In this document: one piece after another, positions 9,267-18,385 of the stretch | Numbering within the stretch: the first letter of the stretch is position 1 | Layout: each line of letters starts with the position of its first letter | Assembly: GCA_039819065.1 (NCBI GenBank) | Contig: JBCBSS010000058.1 | Span: 1-41,870 of the forward strand | Direction of reading: 5' to 3' | DNA: 41,870 nucleotides | Origin: JBCBSS01 sp039819065 | Lineage (GTDB): Bacteria; Bacteroidota; Bacteroidia; Cytophagales; Cyclobacteriaceae | Notes under the pieces: model-generated | The model's database searches: none | Told to the model about the DNA's origin: nothing | What the model saw: only the letters and a program-made list of their open reading frames with translations | Position numbers and translations under genes: made by a program

Positions 9267-10060
9267 AAAACGTTATAATTTTATTTCTTTTTGCAGGCCT
9301 TCTTTGGGCATGCACTCAAGAACAAAAAACTGCTGATGTTTCTGAAGAGAAGGCACCTGGGAATCCAGCTGCCGAAGGCTTTAACCTTGAAGGTTCTGAC
9401 AGTCAGGCCATTGAGATCGCAGATGAAGTAATGAGCGCTATGGGAGGCAGAGCAACCTGGGATTCTACCCGATACATGGCCTGGAATTTTTTTGGAGTGA
9501 GAGACTTGCTATGGGATAAGCTCGAAGGAAAAGTTCGTATCGAATCCCCCCGCGACAGTTCCATTTACCTGGTAAACGTATTTGACAATACAGGCCAGGT
9601 AATGAGGCGAGGCCAAATATTGGAAAACCCTGACTCGGTAAGCAAATATGTGAACATCGGTAAAAGTATCTGGATCAACGACTCTTATTGGTTAGTTATG
9701 CCATTCAAGCTTAAAGACTCAGGCGTAACACTCAAATATAATGGGGAAGGAAACACCTTAGAAGGAAAGCCATCGCATATATTGGAACTGACATTTAATG
9801 CTGTTGGGGATACCCCTGACAACAAATATGAAGTGTTTGTTGATAAGGAGGATAACCTCGTAAAACAATGGTCATTCTACCGTAGTGCAGAGCAAGATAG
9901 CGCTTCAGCCATCTGGCCGTGGGACAATTATCAGGATTTTAAAGGTATCAAGTTATCCGGTGACCGTTCTGACGGGAAAGGCCCTAAAAACGTTAAAGTA
10001 TTGGCTGACGTACCCGAAGAAGCGTTCACATCCTTTGACCCTATCAGCTTGGGAAATTAG
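9263..10060 (+). CDS. lipoprotein, LolA-like/DUF6503-like
   Basis: Predicted lipoprotein of 265 residues; the signal peptide ends LLWAC with the cysteine at residue 17. The mature part begins with a linker rich in Glu, Lys and Ala. It then has a helix followed by strands of the kind seen in LolA-like outer-membrane lipoprotein-sorting folds (VMSAMGGRATWDSTRYMAWN, then many Trp/Tyr-rich strands), the pattern I recall for DUF6503-type Bacteroidota proteins. No catalytic motif is visible. Its ATG overlaps the stop of the propeller gene (ATGA), so the two are co-translated and may work together in the envelope. The exact family is uncertain. Confidence 0.75.
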   Translation: MKNVIILFLFAGLLWACTQEQKTADVSEEKAPGNPAAEGFNLEGSDSQAIEIADEVMSAMGGRATWDSTRYMAWNFFGVRDLLWDKLEGKVRIESPRDSSIYLVNVFDNTGQVMRRGQILENPDSVSKYVNIGKSIWINDSYWLVMPFKLKDSGVTLKYNGEGNTLEGKPSHILELTFNAVGDTPDNKYEVFVDKEDNLVKQWSFYRSAEQDSASAIWPWDNYQDFKGIKLSGDRSDGKGPKNVKVLADVPEEAFTSFDPISLGN

Positions 10061-10077
10061 TATCTGCTAATGCTTGA

Positions 10078-10101
10078 TAAGCTGCAAAAGCTTAAACTTT
10101 T
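10078..10101 (+). terminator. possible weak terminator after the lipoprotein gene
   Basis: TAAGCT (10078-10083) and AGCTTA (10089-10094) form a 6-base stem with a 5-base loop, followed shortly by a run of T. The stem is short and AT-rich, so termination would be inefficient at best. Confidence 0.3.
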
Positions 10102-10128
10102 TGGTTTAGAACCCTAACCTATTCAACC

Positions 10129-11310
10129 ATGGATGTAGCAAGGTTAAGACAGGAAACGCCAGGTACAGATCATGTTTTTCACTTTAACAATGCCGGCGCG
10201 TCCTTGATGCCCAAGGTCGTGAGTGATTCCCTGCAAAGCTATTTGGAAGAAGAAAGCCTTTACGGCGGTTATGAGACGGCAGAAGCACATAAAGCAGATT
10301 TAGAGGCATTCTATGATGTTACCGCTCAGCTTATAAATGCAAAACCATCGGAAATAGCTTTTGCAGAAAACGCCACGTTGGCATGGACCAGGATATTCTA
10401 TTCAATACCCTTTCAAAAGGGAGATGTCATATTGACCAGTAGGGTAGAATATGCCAGCAATTACATTGCCTATCTCCAACTTGAAAAGCGTATTGGGCTA
10501 CAAATCAGAGTTGTGCCTTCCAATGAGCACGGTGAAATAGATATCCAAGCCTTGGAGGCAGCCATTGATGATAAAGTAAAACTTATTTCGATTACCCACA
10601 TGCCGACCAACAGTGGTCTGGTAAACCCAGCTGAGGAAGTAGGTAGAATTGCTGCTAAATACAACATTCCCTTTTTGCTAGATGCCTGTCAATCCATCGG
10701 GCAATATCCAGTTGACGTGCAAGCACTGAAGTGTGATTTCCTTTCTGCGACCGGACGAAAATACTTAAGGGGTCCGAGGGGGACTGGCTTTTTATATGTT
10801 TCGGAGAAATATCTTAACCAGATAGAACCATATACGCTGGACTTGCATTCGGCTCGCTGGACCACTAAAGAATCCTACGAAGTGAGACCAGATGCCAGAA
10901 AATTTGAAGTTTGGGAGTGCTACTTTGCGGGTAAAGTGGCTTTGTCTTCGGCCATTTCCTATGCTAGGGAAATAGGCATGGATAATATCTGGGAGAGAAT
11001 AATGAAACTCTCTGCAGCACTAAGGAATAAGCTTTCATCCATATCTGGTATACAGGTAAAGGATATCGGTAGAATTAAGTCTGGTATTATAACTTTTACC
11101 GTAGCGGGTAAGTCGCCAAATGATATAAAGGATTTGCTCAAAAAAGAACGGATTAATGTATCGGTCATAAAACCTGATAACACTTTGATAGACTCACAGG
11201 GTAGAGATCTCACTCCGATGGTCAGAGCGTCTATTCACTATTACAACACGGAAGAAGAGATTGATCACTTCTGCCAGAAACTAGAAAATATAGTTGTGCA
11301 AATTTCTTAA
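10129..11310 (+). CDS. class V aminotransferase / cysteine desulfurase-like PLP enzyme
   Basis: Fold-type I PLP enzyme of 393 residues. Visible features are the N-terminal NNAGASLMP segment, a His in ITHMPTNSG (H157) that would stack on the cofactor, Asp and Gln of LLDACQSIGQ (D185, Q188), and the Schiff-base lysine in SATGRKYLRGPRGTGFLYV (K211). The C-terminal domain ends normally at the usual family length. I do not see the mobile catalytic-cysteine loop that would mark an IscS/SufS-type desulfurase, and no Fe-S assembly genes lie nearby. Aminotransferase, lyase or racemase-like activity on an amino acid is therefore all that can be said. It stands alone, 68 bases after the lipoprotein gene. 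Confidence 0.85.
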   Translation: MDVARLRQETPGTDHVFHFNNAGASLMPKVVSDSLQSYLEEESLYGGYETAEAHKADLEAFYDVTAQLINAKPSEIAFAENATLAWTRIFYSIPFQKGDVILTSRVEYASNYIAYLQLEKRIGLQIRVVPSNEHGEIDIQALEAAIDDKVKLISITHMPTNSGLVNPAEEVGRIAAKYNIPFLLDACQSIGQYPVDVQALKCDFLSATGRKYLRGPRGTGFLYVSEKYLNQIEPYTLDLHSARWTTKESYEVRPDARKFEVWECYFAGKVALSSAISYAREIGMDNIWERIMKLSAALRNKLSSISGIQVKDIGRIKSGIITFTVAGKSPNDIKDLLKKERINVSVIKPDNTLIDSQGRDLTPMVRASIHYYNTEEEIDHFCQKLENIVVQIS

Positions 11311-11430
11311 TGGATAGGCTTAGTTGGGTCAATACAACCATTAATGCACTATATTTAAACGGACACGGTCTGAATTTCAGGCTTCAAAAACCAGCTACGG
11401 ATGTATTTCCCAAAAAATACAAGCCGATTA

Positions 11431-11449
11431 GAATGAATTCATTTCATTC
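11431..11449. other. short dyad before the CheR-kinase gene
   Basis: GAATGAA (11431-11437) and TTCATTC (11443-11449) are inverted arms around five bases, 31 bases before the ATG of the CheR-kinase gene. It could be an operator or a leader hairpin. In AT-rich DNA a 7-base dyad may be chance. Confidence 0.25.
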
Positions 11450-11480
11450 GAACATAATATTCATTTTGTAGATTATTAAT

Positions 11481-14400
11481 ATGTCATCGCCGAGTATTGA
11501 TATGGAAAGCATATTGAAGCTGCTAACGGAAAAAACCAAGGTAGAATTTGTAAGATATAAGAAGTCTACACTTGATCGGCGAATTCAAAAAAGAATGGAT
11601 ACCCTTGGGCTGAAGAGTATGGATTCTTACCATCAGATGCTTAAGGATAGTCCCGGTGAGTTGGATGAGCTGTATCAGGTAATGATGATCGGGGTAACAG
11701 AATTCTTTCGTGATCAAGAGGCTTTCGAAAACTTATCTATTTACCTGAAAAAGGTAGTCGATCACAAAAACCGTGGTGAAAGTATAAGAATTTGGTCAGC
11801 GGGCTGCGCTTCCGGTCAGGAGGCTTATTCCATAGCTATAATACTTTCCGAGATTCTGGAAGACCACATCAGCCAATATGATATTAAAATTTTTGCGTCA
11901 GACATTAGCCAAAAGGCCCTACAAATAGGTAGAAAAGGCTGGTATGACACTGACGCGGTAAAAAACGTATCAGCATTAAGGCTGAAGCATTATTTTAAGG
12001 CAGTTGATGGTGGCTATCAAATTACCGATTCGCTCAGGAAGATGGTCATCTTCGCTGACCACGACGTTACCCACGACCCTCCCTTCACAGGACTAGATTT
12101 GTTGTGCTGTCGAAACCTATTGATTTACTTCGATGAAGCCCTTCAGGTTGAGGTGTTTGATCGTTTTTGTTATTCATTAAATGAAGGCGGTTATTTGTTT
12201 CTAGGTAAATCAGAAAACGTTAAGGGCCACGAGGACTCGTTTAAAGAAGTGGCTCCAGAAGACAATATCTTTGAGCATGTTACAAGGCCCGCAGTATCAG
12301 TGCCTTGGCCCAATATTAAAAACGTAAAAAAGCACCGCAACTCAGATGATTGGCCAAATGCAGACCGGCACAGGCTTCGGTCATCATTATCATTGATAGA
12401 CCAGGCACAAGATACCATTGCCCGAACGTTCAGACTTCCCTACCTGATAGTAAATCAAGAGTTGGTAATAGAAGAAGTATACGGCAGTGTTGAGCTCTAC
12501 ACAAAACAAGGAAGCAGCCTTTCAAGCAAAGGGCTTTTAAGTGTTTTGCAACCTGTTCTTAAATCTCCGACCGAGAAGATCATAAAGGAGGTGCTAGAGG
12601 CCAATATTACCATTTCAACCGAGGTTATTGAATACTTTGCACACGAAGAAAAGCGATTCGTAAGAGTAACAGTTAAGCCCATGCATGCCTCCAGTGGCTC
12701 GGATTACTTTATAATTATTTTCGATAATATCCCAGCCTTTCACGCATTTGGGAATACTTACGAACAGTTACCCGACGAGGTACATCTGGTGCAGCAGGAA
12801 TTGCAAGCCACAAAACAGAAAATTGAGGCGTATCAAAAAGAGCTTACGTTCAGTCATTTGGCGCAAGAGTCTCTCAACCAGGCTTTGCAGAAAGCCAATG
12901 AAGAACTCACTATTGCTAACGAAGAATTGGAAGCTTCTAATGAAGAGCTGCAATCACTGAATGAAGAACTGTTCGCTACCAATGCTGACCTGCGCCAGGT
13001 TAACGAAGAACTCAAAGTCAAAGAATGGCAACTGCTTAAATCTAAGGAGAGCATTCTCAAAAGTGAACAGCTTTTTAAGAACTCGTTCGAATATGCACCT
13101 ATAGGCAAAGCCCTTATTTCAGATAAGGGGCAATGGCTAAAGGTCAATCAAGAGGTCGTGAACATCACGGGCTATACCGAGGAAGAGCTACTAAGAATTG
13201 ATTTTCAGACTATCACACATCCCGATGACCTGGAGAAAGACCTCTCTTATCAGAAGAAAATGATTTCCGGTGAGATTGACAGATTCAACATGGAAAAAAG
13301 ATACATCCGCAAAGATGGACAAGTAGTATGGGTTTTGCTGGACGTATCTACGCTTAAGGATGAGGATGGTAAGCCGAGTTACTTTATCTCTCAAATACAG
13401 AATATAAATGATCGAAAAACTGCCGAGGCGGCTCTTCTGAGCAGCGAAGAAAAGTACCGACAAATTGTAGAAACAGCCAACGAGGGCATTCTCATCCTCA
13501 ACCAGCAGGGGATTATATCACTCGTCAATCCTAAGATGACCTCAATTTTGGGTTGCGAATCACAGGAAATTATCTCACAATCAATTTTGGACTTTACAGA
13601 CGAAGAAGGCTCAGAACGTATTAAAATGCTATTAAGCACAGAACATACTTCGAGCCAGTTACCTGAAATCAAACTGGTCAAAAAGTCAGGTGCTTCTGTA
13701 TGGGCTATAGCTGCTGCCAATCGAATCTCATTGGATAATGCAGAGGCCAACATATTAATGATGGTCACAGACGTAACCGAAAGAAAGCAGGCACAGCAAG
13801 AGCTAATTATGAGTGAGCGAAAGTTCAGGTCTTTGATTGAGAATGGTTATGATGTGATTATGTTACATAATGCTCAGGGAATTATGGAATATGCCAGCCC
13901 TTCTTTGAAAAGAGTGTTGGGCTACGAAGAGCACGAGGTGCTGGGTACGAGGCCACACGAATTTCTGCACCCTGATTTTATTGAGTATTCCAATCAGCAA
14001 TATACCGAACTGATGAAACAACCGGGTAAAACCGCTTTTCTCCATCAAAGATTTCGACATAAGGAAGGCCATTATATATGGACCGAAGCAAGTGTCACTA
14101 ATATGTTGGATGTTTCCGGTGTGAATGGTTTCGTCTCCAACTTCAAAGACATCACCGATAAAAAAGAAACAGAAGATAAGCTGAGATCAAACCAGCAATT
14201 GCTTTCTTCTATCAGTAAAAATGTCAATGAAGCGATCTACCGTAGCACCGAAAACAAAGGCTTAATCTATGTCAATGAAGTGTTCATAAAGATGTTTGGT
14301 TACAGTTCGCAAGAAGAGGTGTCACAAGTCAACCCTACCGACCTTTATGTACATAAGGAGCAAAGAAATCAGTTGTTAGACGCTCTTCGGAATAAAGGAT

Positions 14401-15710
14401 ACTTCAGCAACAAAGAGGTATTGTTGAAGAAGAAGAATGGTCATGTTTTCTGGGGCCTGATGAGCAATACGATCACCAAGGATGAAGACGGAAATGTTTA
14501 TTTGGATGGGGCCATCAGGGATATTACCAAGCAACGTGAAGCTGTATATGAGATTGACTTAGCCAATGACCAGATTAGAGGCATCCTGGAAAGTGTGCAG
14601 GATTCTGTTTTCGCACTCGACACTAAACTGAGATATATTTCTTTCAATCAGAATCATAAGGCCATGATGAAAGACTTCCATGATGCCGATATTCAGATTG
14701 GACAAAACATATTCAATTATATCTCTGACGAAAATGAGCGGCAGATCATTCAAGAGCAATGCATGAAGGCCCTGGATGGTGAAGGGCTCACCATAGAAAC
14801 AAGCTATGGTGTTGGTACACCGATAGAAAGGTTTGTTGAAATCTCCACTAATGTGATCAGGAGTAATGACGGGGATATTGTGGGTGTAGCGGTTTTCGTA
14901 AAAGATATCTCGGAACGGAAGCTTACTGAAAAGAAGCTGCGTGAGCTCAATACCGAGTTGAAGGAACAGAATGACAAGCTCGAAAAACGGGAAGATGCTC
15001 TCAAAAGGGCTTTGGGAGAACTATCCGACAGAAACTTTGAACTGGATCAGCTGGTCTACAAGACCTCTCATGACCTCAGGTCGCCCCTAAGTTCAATACT
15101 AGGACTGGTCAATGTCGCTAAACTCGACCCCTCTACTGAAAGCAAAGGGCAGTACCTTGAGCGAATAGAAGGAAGAATTCATAAACTGGATGAGTTTGTC
15201 AAGTCGATGCTAAGTTATGCTAAGGCCAACCGAACTGAGATTAGCTTTGAGCCCTTAGACCTGAAAACCATGCTTACTGAATCTATCAAAGACCTGGAAT
15301 ACCTGGATAACTTTTCAAGGGTCAATACTTCCATCAAAGTGGAAGGAGACCATTCCTTTTGCAGTGATAGAATAAGAGTAAACATTATTCTGGCTAATAT
15401 CACCTCCAATGCCTTCAAGTACTATGACCCTAATAAAGAGGAGAACTACCTAAAGATCAATATCCAGCTAGAAGAAAAAATGGCTGTAGTTACCTTTGAA
15501 GACAATGGAATAGGTATTGAAGATGAGCTTCAACAGCATGTTTTTGATATGTTCTTCAGGGCTACAGAGAAGTCTGAGGGCTCTGGGTTGGGTATGTACA
15601 TTGTGAAGCAGTCAGTAGAAAAACTCAATGGCCATATAACCATCAATAGTAAATATGGACAAGGCACTACGATCAAGGTTTCTATCCCCAATCGCCTCAA
15701 CTGGGTTTGA
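11481..15710 (+). CDS. CheR-type methyltransferase / multi-PAS / histidine kinase fusion
   Basis: Cytoplasmic signalling protein of 1,409 residues without membrane segments. Domains in order: CheR methyltransferase (about 1-275; N-terminal helical part with VTEFFRD, SAM-binding WSAGCASGQEAYS at about 105-117, and LDLLCCRNLLIYFD); a PAS-like domain (about 305-420); a long Glu-rich coiled coil (about 430-525, repeated ANEEL/SNEEL); five PAS domains (about 525-1160); a HisKA domain with H-box TSHDLRSP (His near 1197); and an HATPase with N-box NITSNAFKYY, DNGIGIED and GSGLGMYI. The layout resembles the CheR half of CheB-CheR-PAS-kinase fusions, but there is no CheB methylesterase and no receiver domain, so the phosphoryl acceptor must be encoded elsewhere. 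No chemotaxis genes are near. The ATG at 11481 is clear. Confidence 0.92.
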   Translation: MSSPSIDMESILKLLTEKTKVEFVRYKKSTLDRRIQKRMDTLGLKSMDSYHQMLKDSPGELDELYQVMMIGVTEFFRDQEAFENLSIYLKKVVDHKNRGESIRIWSAGCASGQEAYSIAIILSEILEDHISQYDIKIFASDISQKALQIGRKGWYDTDAVKNVSALRLKHYFKAVDGGYQITDSLRKMVIFADHDVTHDPPFTGLDLLCCRNLLIYFDEALQVEVFDRFCYSLNEGGYLFLGKSENVKGHEDSFKEVAPEDNIFEHVTRPAVSVPWPNIKNVKKHRNSDDWPNADRHRLRSSLSLIDQAQDTIARTFRLPYLIVNQELVIEEVYGSVELYTKQGSSLSSKGLLSVLQPVLKSPTEKIIKEVLEANITISTEVIEYFAHEEKRFVRVTVKPMHASSGSDYFIIIFDNIPAFHAFGNTYEQLPDEVHLVQQELQATKQKIEAYQKELTFSHLAQESLNQALQKANEELTIANEELEASNEELQSLNEELFATNADLRQVNEELKVKEWQLLKSKESILKSEQLFKNSFEYAPIGKALISDKGQWLKVNQEVVNITGYTEEELLRIDFQTITHPDDLEKDLSYQKKMISGEIDRFNMEKRYIRKDGQVVWVLLDVSTLKDEDGKPSYFISQIQNINDRKTAEAALLSSEEKYRQIVETANEGILILNQQGIISLVNPKMTSILGCESQEIISQSILDFTDEEGSERIKMLLSTEHTSSQLPEIKLVKKSGASVWAIAAANRISLDNAEANILMMVTDVTERKQAQQELIMSERKFRSLIENGYDVIMLHNAQGIMEYASPSLKRVLGYEEHEVLGTRPHEFLHPDFIEYSNQQYTELMKQPGKTAFLHQRFRHKEGHYIWTEASVTNMLDVSGVNGFVSNFKDITDKKETEDKLRSNQQLLSSISKNVNEAIYRSTENKGLIYVNEVFIKMFGYSSQEEVSQVNPTDLYVHKEQRNQLLDALRNKGYFSNKEVLLKKKNGHVFWGLMSNTITKDEDGNVYLDGAIRDITKQREAVYEIDLANDQIRGILESVQDSVFALDTKLRYISFNQNHKAMMKDFHDADIQIGQNIFNYISDENERQIIQEQCMKALDGEGLTIETSYGVGTPIERFVEISTNVIRSNDGDIVGVAVFVKDISERKLTEKKLRELNTELKEQNDKLEKREDALKRALGELSDRNFELDQLVYKTSHDLRSPLSSILGLVNVAKLDPSTESKGQYLERIEGRIHKLDEFVKSMLSYAKANRTEISFEPLDLKTMLTESIKDLEYLDNFSRVNTSIKVEGDHSFCSDRIRVNIILANITSNAFKYYDPNKEENYLKINIQLEEKMAVVTFEDNGIGIEDELQQHVFDMFFRATEKSEGSGLGMYIVKQSVEKLNGHITINSKYGQGTTIKVSIPNRLNWV

Positions 15711-16469
15711 TACATCCGGTTAATAAATCTACTGGCTTACTGAAAAAAAGCTGGTGTTATGGAAGAAATTCCAAAGATTTATAGACTAAACCCTCACTTT
15801 TTACGTTCAAACCCTCAAAGAAGCAGTTAAATATACCCTGAGTGTCTCAGGTTCAATAATTGCAGTTAACATAGAAATAATATACAGATTCAGCGTAATC
15901 AATGGTATCGTTGAGATGTTTTTTATACCTTTGGCGTCCTTTTTAAGAACGGATTTAAGATATAGTGCAAAAAATTTGCTGCTACTTAAAAATTCCTTGA
16001 AAGGGAACTTTCGAGGCCGAAAGATCATTAAGAGTTTGTATGTATGTTGTTGAAATACAGATATATACAATTGGTGGCTGACCAGGTTTACCCGGTGACT
16101 GTGTTTGATTTCTTCGTATAGTCTTTCATGGTTTAATTCTAGGTTGAATCCTCAGTTGCAGGGGTAAACCTGGTGAGCTTCCAAATCTCTTTCTTACACT
16201 ACTCCCCCCATCGCTTTTGAATCCTTTATCATTTGAAATCAAGCTTTTGTGACTTTTCCAAGTTATGTACTGGTTCCTACGGCCAATAGACTTTTTTCTT
16301 AAGTGCCATTGGGAGTAAGATTATTTCATTGATAACCAATTATATCCACTCATCACAACTCTGGCCATACTATGTAAATAAATCAACAGCCAATACAAGC
16401 ACCCGTTAGTACCGATATCTATCAATCAGAGCCCACACGTAACCAACGTTAACCTATAACATTATTACC
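15711..16469. other. gene-free region of 759 bases
   Basis: No reading frame here is convincing. An 87-codon minus-strand frame (15807-16070) and the overlapping open plus-strand frame lack a recognisable product, a good start or family features. The region holds a 13-base inverted repeat (listed separately) and an isolated TACCTTTG at 15926-15933 that matches TAnnTTTG. The last part is presumably the leader of the DUF2911 gene. It could host an untranslated RNA, but I cannot show one. Confidence 0.5.
16081..16174. repeat. 13-base perfect inverted repeat, 68-base interior
   Basis: ACCAGGTTTACCC at 16081-16093 and its exact complement GGGTAAACCTGGT at 16162-16174. The flanking bases do not extend the match. 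It lies in the gene-free stretch before the DUF2911 gene. It could form the closing stem of a structured RNA, or be paired protein-binding sites. There is no transposase nearby and no target duplication that I can see. Confidence 0.6.
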
Positions 16470-17597
16470 ATGAAAAAAGGAAAGTTTATTTTATCCTCAG
16501 TGCTGGCTATGTTCGTGGCTTTGCACGTGATGGGTCAGGGTGTTACCCTACCTAGGGCTAGTGCTTCATCCGAGTTGAAGCAAACCGTCGGTATCACCGA
16601 TGTAATCGTCAATTACTCCAGACCAAGTGTGATAGGACCTCAGGGCAATGATCGAACAGGTGCTATATGGGGGCAAGTCGTACCTTATGGCTACAATAAC
16701 CTTGGCTTCGGTACGTCGACTGCAGCTCCCTGGAGAGCCGGCGCCAATGAAAACACCGTAATTGAGTTTACCACTGATGTGAAGGTCGAAGGTAAAGATC
16801 TCGCTGCTGGTAAGTATGGTTTACATATGGCGCTAGAAGAAAGCGGAAAAGTCACCGCCATATTTTCCAAGAATATATCCTCGTGGGGTAGCTTTTTCTA
16901 TGATCAGGCGGAGGATGCATTGAGAGTAGATGTTCAGTCGGTTGAGATACCTCAGACAAATCTGCTGACGTTCAATTTCATTGAAGTATCTAACAATGGT
17001 GCTACTTTGACCCTGGATTGGGAGAAGAAGAGAATACCATTCAAAATTGAAGTCAATACACCAGAAGTGGTATATGCCAGTCTCAAAGACGAGCTACGAA
17101 CAACACCAGGGTTCAATCACACCAACTGGAATGCAGCGGCCAATTACCTATTGACCAATAACATTCACCTTGAGGATGCATTGACTTGGGCAGATGCTTC
17201 CATCAATGCGCCATTCATAGGACAGAAGAACTTCAATAACCTGCAAGTAAAAGCCAGAGCATTAGCCGCATTGGGTAAGAGTGAAGAAGCAACCAAGGCC
17301 ATGGACGCAGCGCTGGCTGATCCAGCCGCTAGTATCAATAACTACTATAATTATGGACGATTCCTGATTGGTCAGGATAGAAAAACAGAAGCGTTAGATA
17401 TTTTCACCAAAGCCAGTAAAAAATGGCCTGAACACTGGTTGGCGCCACATGGTTTGGCTAGGGGATACTCGGCTAATGGAGAAATCAAAAAAGCACTTAA
17501 GTATGAAAAAGAAGCCCATCAGAAAGCTCCAGATGGCTCTAAGACAGTTCTAGCCGGTTACATCAAAACATTGGAAAGCGGTAAGGACTTCAATTAA
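16470..17597 (+). CDS. secreted DUF2911 protein with TPR-like C-terminus
   Basis: Exported protein of 375 residues; the signal peptide ends HVMGQ (about 1-23). The N-terminal half matches the DUF2911 pattern common in Bacteroidota (RASASSELKQTVGITDVIV, YSRPSV, PYGYNNLGFG, APWRAGANENTVIEF, LAAGKYGLHM, WGSFFYDQAEDALRV). The C-terminal part (about 215-370) is helical with TPR-like repeats (ALAALGKSEEATKAMDAAL, FLIGQDRKTEALDIFTKA, HGLARGYSANGEIKKALKYE). The biochemical role of DUF2911 is not known to me; the protein probably acts in the periplasm or at the outer membrane. It is a single gene ended by a strong terminator. Confidence 0.88.
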   Translation: MKKGKFILSSVLAMFVALHVMGQGVTLPRASASSELKQTVGITDVIVNYSRPSVIGPQGNDRTGAIWGQVVPYGYNNLGFGTSTAAPWRAGANENTVIEFTTDVKVEGKDLAAGKYGLHMALEESGKVTAIFSKNISSWGSFFYDQAEDALRVDVQSVEIPQTNLLTFNFIEVSNNGATLTLDWEKKRIPFKIEVNTPEVVYASLKDELRTTPGFNHTNWNAAANYLLTNNIHLEDALTWADASINAPFIGQKNFNNLQVKARALAALGKSEEATKAMDAALADPAASINNYYNYGRFLIGQDRKTEALDIFTKASKKWPEHWLAPHGLARGYSANGEIKKALKYEKEAHQKAPDGSKTVLAGYIKTLESGKDFN

Positions 17598-17626
17598 TAG
17601 AAACTGTACGTAGCAAAGATGGCTAC

Positions 17627-17696
17627 AAAAGGTTGTTTCAAAGCCTGTTAACTTGATTCAAAATTAATATTGGGGCTCAGAAACAACCTTTTTTTA
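17627..17696 (+). terminator. rho-independent terminator, possibly bidirectional
   Basis: AAAAGGTTGTTTC (17627-17639) pairs perfectly with GAAACAACCTTTT (17680-17692). After a small internal bulge the stem continues with AGCC/GGCT (17642-17645 with 17674-17677), and the right arm runs into a T tract. It lies between the convergent genes ending at 17597 and 17733 and could serve both strands, although the T-run is longer on the plus strand. Confidence 0.85.
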
Positions 17697-17732
17697 TTTG
17701 CAAATGGCAATATTGCTGTTGACTTTCTTAGT

Positions 17733-18359
17733 CTAGAAATTACCAAACTTGAAGGAGATTTGTCCAGATAAACCTGATACGTCGTCATCAGAGATGTTAG
17801 TCAAATCCGTACCGGTGATCAGTCTATAAGAAGCACCTAAACCGATGCGAAAGAATTTGGTTACGTTGATCTCAGCTTCGGCTCCCGGTTCAACGATAAA
17901 GAAAGCCGACCGTTCTACGATGGTACCTAAATCCCCGGGGCTCGGACTGAAAAAATCACCATCGGATACTTCGAGTCCACCAGCACCTATGAGTACTGGA
18001 AAGGAGATATGAACGATCTCTCTTGGTGCGAGAATATATCCAAGTACGAGACCGCCATAACCTCCAAATAAATCCAAGTCCTCATTAGGCACAATACCTC
18101 TAAACCTATTGTTGGTCGTTATGCCATAACCCCCAATACCCACAATGGTATGTTTATTTATAATCAGCCCTCCATGACCACCAAGGAGTAGTGTTACATC
18201 ATCCACCATTTCGGTGATTTTCATATCAAAGGAGCCGAAACCCTGTACTTTAGTTCCTTTGCTGAAAATGGACTTAATGTCTTTATCATCGTCATCCTGG
18301 CCAAAAACAAGGCAAGGTACGGCTAGTGCTAAAATGAATATGATTGTATACTTTTTCAT
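17733..18359 (-). CDS. small outer-membrane beta-barrel-like protein
   Basis: 208-residue exported protein. The signal peptide ends CLVFGQ (about 1-21) and is followed by an acidic DDDDKD stretch. The mature part has alternating Gly/aromatic strands (LLLGGHGGLIINKHTIVGIG, LFGGYGGLVLGYILAP, FFRIGLGASYRLITG) and ends SGQISFKFGNF, a C-terminal aromatic typical of barrel proteins. No named family is recognised. It is the last gene of the minus-strand sigma-factor operon, 26 bases after the preceding barrel gene, and the sigma factor probably controls it. Confidence 0.72.
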   Translation of the reverse strand: MKKYTIIFILALAVPCLVFGQDDDDKDIKSIFSKGTKVQGFGSFDMKITEMVDDVTLLLGGHGGLIINKHTIVGIGGYGITTNNRFRGIVPNEDLDLFGGYGGLVLGYILAPREIVHISFPVLIGAGGLEVSDGDFFSPSPGDLGTIVERSAFFIVEPGAEAEINVTKFFRIGLGASYRLITGTDLTNISDDDVSGLSGQISFKFGNF

Positions 18360-18385
18360 GTGTTTCAGAATGAGTTTTAGGCTAG

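Noticed and set aside
15807..16070. 87-codon minus-strand frame in the gene-free region
   Set aside because: No recognisable family, no ribosome site and weak composition. The opposite strand is also open over the same bases, which is expected by chance in AT-rich DNA.
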